Shown: positions 1 to 5,092 of the stretch, piece after piece
Layout of the letters: the number at the start of each line of letters is the position of its first letter
Numbering within the stretch: the first letter of the stretch is position 1
DNA from: Oscillospiraceae bacterium
Lineage (GTDB): Bacteria; Bacillota; Clostridia; Oscillospirales; Ruminococcaceae
Assembly (NCBI GenBank): GCA_900765125.1
Contig: CAAFQL010000405.1
Span: forward strand, 1-9,205
Direction: 5' to 3'
DNA length: 9,205 nucleotides
Program-made: the position numbers and the translations under genes
The notes under the pieces: generated by a model
The model's database searches: none
What the model was told of the DNA's origin: nothing
The model's input: only the letters and a program-made list of their open reading frames with translations

Positions 1-30
1 TAAATGAGCCTGCGAAAATCGCAGGCTCAT
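1..30 (-). terminator. Rho-independent terminator T1 of the first dockerin gene
   Basis: A perfect 12-bp stem (4-15 with 19-30) closes a 3-nt loop, 38 bp after the stop of the dockerin gene read on the minus strand. The U-rich tail would lie at 1-3 and is cut by the window edge. The hairpin is identical to T2 (1102-1128), which has a clear TTTATTTT tail, so the call rests partly on that copy. Confidence 0.75.
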
Positions 31-59
31 AGTTATAAAATATTATAGACTATAAATTT
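1..59. repeat. Direct repeat copy A (terminator and 3' flank)
   Basis: Bases 1-59 are identical to 1099-1157. The match continues, with substitutions, into the 3' ends of the two dockerin paralogues. A diverged third copy lies near 3158-3205, where it follows an unrelated zinc-finger gene. This repeat marks one edge of a tandem duplication. Confidence 0.9.
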
Positions 60-68
60 TGAATTAAA

Positions 69-929
69 TTAAAGCAGACCGGCTGCATCGTATGCATTGA
101 TTTTCAGAATAAGTGTAGCGTCTGAAATATCGACAATGCCATCACCGTTTACATCTGCAATATCATTTTCGGCAGATGCTTTATAGATGCCATTTCCTGA
201 CATACTATTTGCATAAGTTGAAAGGATTGCAGAAGCGTCGCTGATAGAAAGGACATCATCGCCGTCTACGTCGAAGTAGCTATTCACAGCTTTTTCTATC
301 GCTTCGTCGAAGGACATGGGAGTGCCGTCCTTATTATAACCATAACCAATACCTTCTTTCATATTATCTGACGCTTTAAGAAGATAAAATTTTCCTTCTT
401 CAAAGACAGGCATATATGTTGCTGTATACGCATAACCCTGAGCAGCAATTTCCAAATCATCTTGATTAATCTCTCCATCAAGATTTACATCAGCCCATGT
501 TTCATATTCTGTATATGCTGAAAATCCTTGATAAGTAGTATCTATTTCTCGAAATTTATTACGCAAAATAATCTTTAAAATGATTGAAAAATTAAGTTCG
601 GTAGAAGGATCAGGAACCCTTACACCTGACCAATGAAGTTTGCCTGTTATATCCCAAAGCTCACGAGTCTGAATTTCAGCGATAAGAGCAGCATCTACTG
701 CATCTACATTTCCATCCCCATTCATATCTGCCAGTTCGAGCTGTTCTTCGTTAAGCTCCATTTTTAACACACCGTCTGCATACTGAGATACAATAGCAGC
801 GTCACGTCCGGTAACAGCACCGTCCATATCAACATCGCCTTTAGCAAAGTCTTCAGCAGAAATGGCTGATACAGGGATAGAAACTGCTGCCATTATCAGT
901 GAGGATAAGAATGCAAGTGTCTTTTTCAT
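69..929 (-). CDS. Secreted multi-dockerin protein, no catalytic domain (paralogue A)
   Basis: A 286-aa exported protein made almost only of dockerin calcium-binding loops. Residues 1-25 form a signal peptide (KK, hydrophobic core, likely cleavage after VSA or ISA). Loop 1 is D32-D43 and loop 2 is D68-D79, a full N-terminal dockerin. A single loop lies at D147-D158. Loops 4 (D220-D231) and 5 (D259-D270) form a C-terminal dockerin. Each has the D-x-D/N-x-D-G pattern with Asp at position 12, followed by a helix. The partner of the central loop, intact in paralogue B, is lost here: D95 and D97 of B are T95 and K97. In dockerins of known function such loops bind cohesins in a Ca-dependent way; no enzyme, cohesin or anchoring domain is visible. 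The RBS AAGGAGAG precedes ATG. It has its own promoter at 998-1026 and terminator T1. A structural or bridging role in an extracellular complex is inference. Confidence 0.88.
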   Translation of the reverse strand: MKKTLAFLSSLIMAAVSIPVSAISAEDFAKGDVDMDGAVTGRDAAIVSQYADGVLKMELNEEQLELADMNGDGNVDAVDAALIAEIQTRELWDITGKLHWSGVRVPDPSTELNFSIILKIILRNKFREIDTTYQGFSAYTEYETWADVNLDGEINQDDLEIAAQGYAYTATYMPVFEEGKFYLLKASDNMKEGIGYGYNKDGTPMSFDEAIEKAVNSYFDVDGDDVLSISDASAILSTYANSMSGNGIYKASAENDIADVNGDGIVDISDATLILKINAYDAAGLL

Positions 930-959
930 AAAAAATCTCTCCTTTACGTAATTACAATA

Positions 960-971
960 ATATCATGATAT
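960..971. promoter_or_regulatory. Palindrome ATATCATGATAT in the 5' leader of dockerin gene A
   Basis: A perfect 12-bp palindrome about 20-30 nt downstream of the expected start site. The same sequence occurs at 3018-3029 at nearly the same position relative to the other dockerin promoter. It could be an operator or part of the untranslated leader; the regulator is unknown. Confidence 0.5.
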
Positions 972-983
972 ATTTGAAATAAT

Positions 984-993
984 TTGGTACCAA
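984..993. promoter_or_regulatory. Palindrome TTGGTACCAA over the expected start site (operator candidate)
   Basis: A perfect 10-bp palindrome beginning 4 nt after the -10 box on the minus strand, so it should overlap +1. An identical palindrome at identical spacing lies at 3041-3050. The position suits a repressor operator. No regulator gene is visible in the window. Confidence 0.55.
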
Positions 994-997
994 TTAC

Positions 998-1026
998 ATT
1001 ATACCACTTTATCCATAAACTGTCAA
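998..1026 (-). promoter_or_regulatory. Sigma-A promoter of dockerin gene A
   Basis: Read on the minus strand, the -35 box TTGACA (1021-1026) and -10 box TATAAT (998-1003) are perfect consensus, with a 17-bp spacer. The start site is expected near 991, giving a leader of about 60 nt before ATG at 929. An unregulated consensus promoter would be very strong, which fits the presence of operator-like palindromes just downstream. Confidence 0.85.
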
Positions 1027-1093
1027 GTATATTTTAACTAAACTTGTGAAAGTGTTATTGCATAAAAATATGCATATCAAACAACCAAGTGAG

Positions 1094-1128
1094 GAAAATA
1101 AATGAGCCTGCGAAAATCGCAGGCTCAT
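1094..1128 (-). terminator. Rho-independent terminator T2 of the dockerin operon
   Basis: A perfect 12-bp stem (1102-1113 with 1117-1128) with a 3-nt loop, 38 bp after the stop of dockerin gene B. On the minus strand it is followed by TTTATTTTC. It is identical in sequence to T1. Confidence 0.88.
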
Positions 1129-1157
1129 AGTTATAAAATATTATAGACTATAAATTT
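1099..1157. repeat. Direct repeat copy B (terminator and 3' flank)
   Basis: Identical over 59 bases to 1-59. Similarity continues into the 3' ends of the adjacent dockerin genes. Confidence 0.9.
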
Positions 1158-1166
1158 AAAATTGAA

Positions 1167-1982
1167 TTAAAGCAGACCAGCTGCATTGTATGCATAGATT
1201 TTCAGAATAAGTGTAGCGTCTGCCATATCGACAACACCGTCGCCGTTTGCATCTGTAATATCATCTTCGGCAGAGGCTTTATAGATGCCATTTCCTGACA
1301 TACTATTTGCATAAGTTGAAAGGACTGCAGAAGCATCGCTGATAGAAAGGACACCATCACCGTCTACATCAAAGTATTTGATTACAGCTTTTTCCAAACC
1401 TTCTTCCGCAGTTGGATACCCATCTGGAAGGCTGCAAGCCTCATAGTCAGGGTTAAGCACATAGAATTTTCCATCTTCAAATGCAGGGAGAAGCACCTTA
1501 TTCTTTACAACAAACTGTAGGACAATTCTTGAATCATCAAAATCGATTTTTCCATCAAGATTTACATCAGCCCATTCTTCGTATTCTGAAAGATCAGCTT
1601 CCTTATTGAAAGTAGGATCTATTTCACGAAATCTATTAAGTGTTACAAGTCTTTGAATGATATAGGCATCATCAATTTCCCAGTAGCAGTCATCTCCATC
1701 TATATCCCAAAGCTCACGAGTTTGAATTTCAGCGATAAGGGCAGCATCTGCTGCATCTACATTTCCATCCCCATTCATATCTGCCAGTTCGATCTGTTCT
1801 TCGTTAAGCTCTGTTTTTAATACACCGTCTGCATACTGAGATACAATAGCAGCATCACGTCCGGTAACAGCACCGTCCATGTCAACATCGCCTTTGGCAA
1901 AGTCTTCGGCAGAAATGGCGGATACAGGGATAGAAAACGCTGCCATTATCAGTGCGGATAAGAATGCAAGTGTCTTTTTCAT
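1167..1982 (-). CDS. Secreted triple-dockerin protein, no catalytic domain (paralogue B)
   Basis: A 271-aa exported protein, tandem paralogue of the gene at 69-929. After a signal peptide (residues 1-25) come six calcium loops in three pairs: D32-D43 and D68-D79; D93-D104 and D139-D150; D205-D216 and D244-D255. All keep Asp/Asn at positions 1, 3 and 5 and Asp at 12, so this appears to be the intact form. The first 94 residues differ from paralogue A at only 5 positions and the last 69 at 10, while the centre (about 95-200) is strongly diverged. There is no catalytic, cohesin or anchor domain. The RBS AAGGAGAG before ATG is shared with paralogue A. The gene lies 31 bp downstream of the possible cohesin-dockerin gene and very likely shares its transcript, ending at T2. 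Cross-linking several cohesin-bearing partners is a plausible role but is inference. Confidence 0.88.
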   Translation of the reverse strand: MKKTLAFLSALIMAAFSIPVSAISAEDFAKGDVDMDGAVTGRDAAIVSQYADGVLKTELNEEQIELADMNGDGNVDAADAALIAEIQTRELWDIDGDDCYWEIDDAYIIQRLVTLNRFREIDPTFNKEADLSEYEEWADVNLDGKIDFDDSRIVLQFVVKNKVLLPAFEDGKFYVLNPDYEACSLPDGYPTAEEGLEKAVIKYFDVDGDGVLSISDASAVLSTYANSMSGNGIYKASAEDDITDANGDGVVDMADATLILKIYAYNAAGLL

Positions 1983-2013
1983 AAAAAAATCTCTCCTTTA
2001 CATAGTGCCTGAT

Positions 2014-2934
2014 TTATATATTGTTTGGGACAGGAACAAGTATCTTCTTAATCTGAACCTTACCAGTCAGTCCTTCATAAGGAATGGAAGACATATTATT
2101 GGCATAACAAGTCAGCACTTCTTTTGAGTCTTCTAATGTAATTTGACCTTCACAAGTTGCATCAGCAACTTCTGCACATACCATGTCTGGAAATTCTGCA
2201 CTACAATCAAAATGATTTGGATTATAGGGATCAAATGAACCACGTGAAATAATAGTATTTAAGTCTTCTACGCTGATGCCCTGCTTGTTTTCAGTAAATC
2301 CAACTAAACGACCAATAGCTGAGGCATCAGAAATATCGATTATGCCATTATTATCCATATCACCAATAATATACCTTATGTCATTAGGAGCAGTTATTAC
2401 AGGTGGTTCATTATAATCGAAGAAGTCTTCGCCTCTTATACTGAATTGTATATTCTCGTTATATGAACCATATGCAGAAACACACATCTTAAATTCACAA
2501 ATGTCTTTATATGCATTATCAACATTGAAAACGTATCGTAAATAAAACGCACCAGTGTAATCTTGGTCATTTTTGGAACCGTCCAACATTGTAAGATTGT
2601 AAGAACAATTTTGCAATTTATCATTAACTGCAAAAGCAGGTACAGAACTAAAACCAGATTCAAAGTCATAAGCTACTATACATTTAGGAGCCTTACATCC
2701 TTCATAATACATAGTAAAGCCTAATTCGTGAAATCCGGGATTGTTTGTTACATTGACCATCAGTTCAATTTGAGTGTCAGAAACAATTCTTGCATTCATT
2801 TCATACTTAAATTCAGAGTCTTTACAGTAAGTAATCCCATATGCATCAGCTGAAATTGCCCCCATTGAAGTCGCTGAAATCGTCAGCGCCATCAGTGCGG
2901 CAATAGTCTTTTTTAATCGGTTAATAATAACCAT
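2014..2934 (-). CDS. Secreted protein with beta-rich (possibly cohesin-like) domain plus C-terminal dockerin
   Basis: 306 aa. Residues 1 to about 31 form a signal peptide. Residues 40-180 look like an all-beta domain: alternating strands, a VNVTNNPGFHELGF stretch at 60-73 followed by MYYEG, and FYLRYVFNV at 130-138. This layout resembles cohesin modules of ruminococci, but the match is by eye and weak. The C-terminus is a dockerin: loop 1 D192-D203 is canonical, loop 2 D258-D269 is degenerate (D-A-T-C-E-G) and is followed by a YANNMS helix also found in the paralogues. Cohesin plus dockerin would be the plan of an adaptor scaffoldin such as ScaC of R. flavefaciens. It is first in an operon with paralogue B. 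The start is odd: AAGGAG abuts ATG with no spacer, and Leu7 (TTA) aligns with Met1 of the paralogues' MKKT. An in-frame TAA just upstream excludes a longer start. Confidence 0.85.
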   Translation of the reverse strand: MVIINRLKKTIAALMALTISATSMGAISADAYGITYCKDSEFKYEMNARIVSDTQIELMVNVTNNPGFHELGFTMYYEGCKAPKCIVAYDFESGFSSVPAFAVNDKLQNCSYNLTMLDGSKNDQDYTGAFYLRYVFNVDNAYKDICEFKMCVSAYGSYNENIQFSIRGEDFFDYNEPPVITAPNDIRYIIGDMDNNGIIDISDASAIGRLVGFTENKQGISVEDLNTIISRGSFDPYNPNHFDCSAEFPDMVCAEVADATCEGQITLEDSKEVLTCYANNMSSIPYEGLTGKVQIKKILVPVPNNI

Positions 2935-3017
2935 CTCCTTTTTTTAATTATATACTTATAGTATATAATATACTGATATACTTAAATTGTTGCATAGCAA
3001 ACCATTAAGTATATAAC

Positions 3018-3029
3018 ATATCATGATAT
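3018..3029. promoter_or_regulatory. Palindrome ATATCATGATAT in the leader of the dockerin operon
   Basis: A perfect 12-bp palindrome identical to the one at 960-971, again just downstream of the TTGGTACCAA palindrome (11-nt gap here, 12 nt in the other copy). Confidence 0.5.
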
Positions 3030-3040
3030 ATTTACATAAT

Positions 3041-3050
3041 TTGGTACCAA
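3041..3050. promoter_or_regulatory. Palindrome TTGGTACCAA over the expected start site of the dockerin operon
   Basis: Identical to 984-993 and also exactly 4 nt after the -10 box. Surrounding AT-rich sequence has drifted while the palindrome has not, which suggests selection for protein binding. Confidence 0.55.
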
Positions 3051-3054
3051 TAAT

Positions 3055-3083
3055 ATTATATCATATTATATCTAAATTGTCAA
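3055..3083 (-). promoter_or_regulatory. Sigma-A promoter of the dockerin operon
   Basis: Minus-strand TTGACA (3078-3083) and TATAAT (3055-3060) with a 17-bp spacer. The start is expected near 3048, giving a leader of about 110 nt, roughly twice that of gene A. The extra leader (about 2950-2985) contains AT-rich inverted repeats such as TATACT-TAT-AGTATA. Confidence 0.85.
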
Positions 3084-3149
3084 GTATGTATTAAACAAAC
3101 CTGTGAAAATATTATTGTATAAAAATGCGCATATTCGACAATTATTTTA

Positions 3150-3190
3150 GGGTAAAAATAAATGAGCCTGCGATTTTTTCGTAGGCTCAT
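3150..3190 (-). terminator. Rho-independent terminator T3 of the zinc-finger gene
   Basis: A diverged copy of T1/T2: 12-nt arms 3162-3173 and 3179-3190 with one change, which gives an A-C mismatch in the minus-strand RNA. It is followed on that strand by TTTATTTTTA. It lies 37 bp after the stop of the RING-like gene. The TTATAAAATATTATA flank seen at T1 and T2 is also kept. Confidence 0.78.
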
Positions 3191-3227
3191 GATTATAAAA
3201 TATTATAAATTGCGAACAGATTTACTC

Positions 3228-4205
3228 TCACATAATAATAGCTGCATAAGTCAAAATAGATGTGAGAACAAATTCTATTAAAATGGCAAGGAATATAAAA
3301 CCAATATTTGTACCGCCAGCCATACGCATACGAGATCTCGTATCAATAAGACTATTTTGACTTTCACGTATATTACCGATCTTCTTTATGCAGTGTCTGT
3401 AATAAATATAATTTCCGAACAGGAAAAGAACGATTCGAAGTGCCAGAGAAACATAATTGCAAATTAGATCTATCTGATAAAGCAGACTCCGATTGTCACT
3501 TATAAGATCAGAAAACGACAACACTCTGTTTCTGATGATTTCAGCACTTTCAGCTCCGATCATTTCAAGCTGCGGCTGAATTCCTGCAAGGATATTGTCT
3601 GTTTGTTCAGCCAATGTCATGAGAGAAGAGGGGATACTCAGGAGAAATGTAAGCAATACTATAATCAGTGAACCGAGCCACATCTTTCTGTAGGCAAACC
3701 AAAACTGCGGAAATATTATGCAGATAAAATTTGGTGCAAGCTTTTTCTTGCTTTCAAAGAAAAATCGAAATCTTGTTAGATAATATGCGATGTTTTTCCC
3801 AACGAAATCTTTGATTTCACCGAGAGTAGCGCCCCCCATATCTTCATTCTGATTTTCGCTTTGGAAACCGCCCAGCATATCTGAAATGCTTTTTTGCCAG
3901 CTTATGTTATCCTCGTTGGTGTTTTTTATGTTTTTTCCGCAGTGAATGCAGAATGAACCGCCTTTAGGATTCAATTCTCCGCAGTGCATACATAGAACCC
4001 TTTCATGATTTTTTTCATCGTTTGTGCTGTTTGGATTCTGCCATGTACCGCCGTTTTCATGAAGTTCTGTATTTATGCAGTGACCATGTTCATGCCAGCA
4101 ATCACGGTGATAAGGTGTGCCACATTCCGGACATACTACAATATCATCGTCAGGTTCAAATAGGTTTTTGCAGGCTATGCAGGAGCAATTTCTATAATCA
4201 GCCAT
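3228..4205 (-). CDS. RING-like zinc-finger membrane protein with DUF2628-like region
   Basis: 325 aa. The N-terminus has a prokaryotic RING-like cluster (C9-x2-C12, C25-x2-C28, H33, C36, C43) with the CPECGTPYHRDCW core at 25-37. Then comes a zinc ribbon with C72-x2-C75 and C86-x2-C89 (CxHCG knuckles). After a polar linker there is a membrane part: a PQFWFAYRKMW stretch near residue 165-175 like that of DUF2628 proteins, then hydrophobic segments at about 175-198, 245-268 and 298-325. The zinc domains would face the cytoplasm if the first segments insert conventionally; this is not shown. Such proteins occur in clostridia, but no function is established that I can name. It has its own promoter (4247-4275) and the RBS AAAGGA before ATG. 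It is not obviously linked to the dockerin genes beyond sharing orientation and terminator sequence. Confidence 0.85.
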   Translation of the reverse strand: MADYRNCSCIACKNLFEPDDDIVVCPECGTPYHRDCWHEHGHCINTELHENGGTWQNPNSTNDEKNHERVLCMHCGELNPKGGSFCIHCGKNIKNTNEDNISWQKSISDMLGGFQSENQNEDMGGATLGEIKDFVGKNIAYYLTRFRFFFESKKKLAPNFICIIFPQFWFAYRKMWLGSLIIVLLTFLLSIPSSLMTLAEQTDNILAGIQPQLEMIGAESAEIIRNRVLSFSDLISDNRSLLYQIDLICNYVSLALRIVLFLFGNYIYYRHCIKKIGNIRESQNSLIDTRSRMRMAGGTNIGFIFLAILIEFVLTSILTYAAIIM

Positions 4206-4246
4206 TTTGCACGATCCTTTCCAACTTCTTTTTTCAGTTAAAGTAT

Positions 4247-4275
4247 ATTATATCACATAATTTTATATTTTTCAA
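4247..4275 (-). promoter_or_regulatory. Promoter of the RING-like membrane protein gene
   Basis: Minus-strand -35 TTGAAA (4270-4275) and -10 TATAAT (4247-4252), 17-bp spacer. The expected start near 4240 gives a leader of about 35 nt containing the RBS AAAGGA. Confidence 0.8.
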
Positions 4276-4280
4276 CTGAT

Positions 4281-4346
4281 AATGCAAATTTTGCCGAAAA
4301 TAAATTCCTATAATACAATTATTTTTTATTTGCATTTTGTATTATA
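4281..4346. repeat. Interleaved inverted repeats between divergent promoters
   Basis: AATGCAAA (4281-4288) is repeated inverted as TTTGCATT (4329-4336), and TATAATACAA (4309-4318) is inverted as TTGTATTATA (4337-4346). The arms alternate (A, B, A', B'). This AT-rich stretch lies between the minus-strand promoter at 4247-4275 and the plus-strand promoter at 4389-4417. No gene is seen here; function unknown, and chance in AT-rich DNA is possible. Confidence 0.35.
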
Positions 4347-4388
4347 CTCAGAATTTTGGGATATTTTATAAAAAGCTTAAAAAAACTA

Positions 4389-4417
4389 TTGACAAGCGTA
4401 TTTAAATGTGATATACT
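4389..4417 (+). promoter_or_regulatory. Promoter of the rpmG-secE-nusG-rplK-rplA unit
   Basis: TTGACA (4389-4394), 17-bp spacer, TATACT (4412-4417). The start is expected near 4424, leaving a leader of about 150 nt before rpmG. No other good promoter was found up to rplA's terminator, so five genes probably share this start. Confidence 0.85.
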
Positions 4418-4449
4418 TAATTTACCTCTTCTATGGGGGTTATTTTTAT

Positions 4450-4543
4450 GCCTGTTTGCAGACGGGCTTCCGCTGCCGGATAGGCTGCCCTATAGCCGGA
4501 GGGAGGCAAACGGCTCAACAGACTTTACTTGAAATAAGTCTGT
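4450..4543 (+). promoter_or_regulatory. Structured 5' leader of rpmG (unassigned RNA element)
   Basis: The GC-rich leader folds into one long hairpin. The outer stem is 4450-4459 with 4506-4514 (9 bp, U4453 bulged), then 4467-4471 with 4501-4505, 4476-4479 with 4496-4499, and 4480-4484 with 4489-4493, closing a 4-nt loop. A second hairpin pairs 4518-4525 with 4536-4543. No U-run follows, so it is not a terminator. An alternative pairing of 4450-4455 with 4462-4467 competes with the outer stem. I do not recognise the element; an r-protein leader, a processing site or a stability element are options. Confidence 0.5.
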
Positions 4544-4574
4544 GAGAGAAGAATAAGATCAGGAGGTGCCGATA

Positions 4575-4724
4575 ATGAGAGTGAAGGTAACTTTGGCTTG
4601 TACCGAATGCAAGCGCCGCAATTATGTGACCAAGAAGAACAAGCGTAACAATCCAGATAGGATTGAGATGAACAAGCACTGCAAGTTCTGCCGTAAGCAT
4701 ACATTGCACAAAGAAACAAAGTGA
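4575..4724 (+). CDS. rpmG: 50S ribosomal protein L33, zinc-binding type
   Basis: A 49-aa protein beginning MRVKVTLACTECKRRNY, a standard length and sequence for L33 of the large ribosomal subunit. C9-x2-C12 and C36-x2-C39 form the zinc-binding knuckle of the C+ form, which many bacteria replace with a cysteine-free paralogue when zinc is short. The start is set by AGGAGGT (4561-4567), 7 nt before ATG. It is the first gene of the operon and is followed 21 nt later by secE, the usual order in Bacillota. Confidence 0.95.
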   Translation: MRVKVTLACTECKRRNYVTKKNKRNNPDRIEMNKHCKFCRKHTLHKETK

Positions 4725-4745
4725 TGATTGGAGGTTCTGAAAGAA

Positions 4746-5039
4746 ATGTCTGACATCAAGAAAAATGCTGATCTCTCCGATAAGGAGGAGAAAAAAGCAA
4801 AGAAGACAAACTCCAAGAAGTCAAAAAAGTCTGACAAGGACAAAAAGAACATTTTCAAAAGATTTGTAAACTGGCTCAAAGATTTAAGACGTGAGTTTAA
4901 GCGTGTGTCATGGCCTACAAAGAAAACTGTATTTAACAATACTGTTGTTGTAATGAGCGTTGTTATAATTGGCAGCGTTGTTATAGGTCTGCTTGACACA
5001 GGTTTGCTCAAACTTATGAATTACCTTATGAACCTGTGA
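4746..5039 (+). CDS. secE: Preprotein translocase subunit SecE
   Basis: 97 aa. SecE clamps SecY in the SecYEG channel for protein export. Residues 1-38 form a lysine-rich cytoplasmic extension; the amphipathic stretch and signature LRREFKRVSWPTKK occupy 47-60, with the conserved WP at 56-57; a single membrane helix follows at about 65-88. The length suits the one-helix Gram-positive form. I chose ATG at 4746, 11 nt after GGAGG (4730-4734). An upstream TTG at 4728 overlaps that RBS and is unlikely. The gene lies between rpmG and nusG, its standard place. Confidence 0.95.
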   Translation: MSDIKKNADLSDKEEKKAKKTNSKKSKKSDKDKKNIFKRFVNWLKDLRREFKRVSWPTKKTVFNNTVVVMSVVIIGSVVIGLLDTGLLKLMNYLMNL

Positions 5040-5092
5040 TGCAGGCTTCATGACCGCCAGCCCTATTTTTATTTTTACAGGAGGAAAACATT

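Larger units (their letters stand above)
930..1098. repeat. Duplicated promoter region, copy A
   Basis: Much of this intergenic region matches 2935-3157: the ATATCATGATAT and TTGGTACCAA palindromes, both promoter boxes, an upstream TTTCACA block, and a third palindrome (ATATGCATAT at 1068-1077, against ATGCGCAT at 3125-3132). It is followed in both places by the repeated terminator, so promoter and terminator were copied together. Confidence 0.8.
2935..3157. repeat. Duplicated promoter region, copy B
   Basis: Homologous to 930-1098, with extra AT-rich sequence next to the gene. It carries the same promoter boxes and palindromes in the same order. Confidence 0.8.

Noticed and set aside
1879..2127. 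Plus-strand ORF of 82 aa spanning two dockerin genes
   Set aside because: Antisense to the start of paralogue B and the end of the cohesin-like gene, with no promoter or RBS.
2436..2669. Minus-strand ORF of 77 aa inside the cohesin-like gene
   Set aside because: Out-of-frame shadow on the same strand, no RBS and no recognisable domain.
1..3190. Possible CRISPR-like or mobile repeat from the three hairpins
   Set aside because: There are only three copies, about 1-2 kb apart, all at gene ends with U-rich tails; terminators explain them.
4728..4748. TTG start 18 nt upstream for secE
   Set aside because: The TTG overlaps the GGAGG that serves the ATG at 4746, so it cannot have its own usable RBS there.
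4622..5011. Minus-strand ORF of 129 aa across rpmG and secE
   Set aside because: It is antisense to two certain genes, has no RBS and a composition expected from reverse reading of lysine-rich codons.
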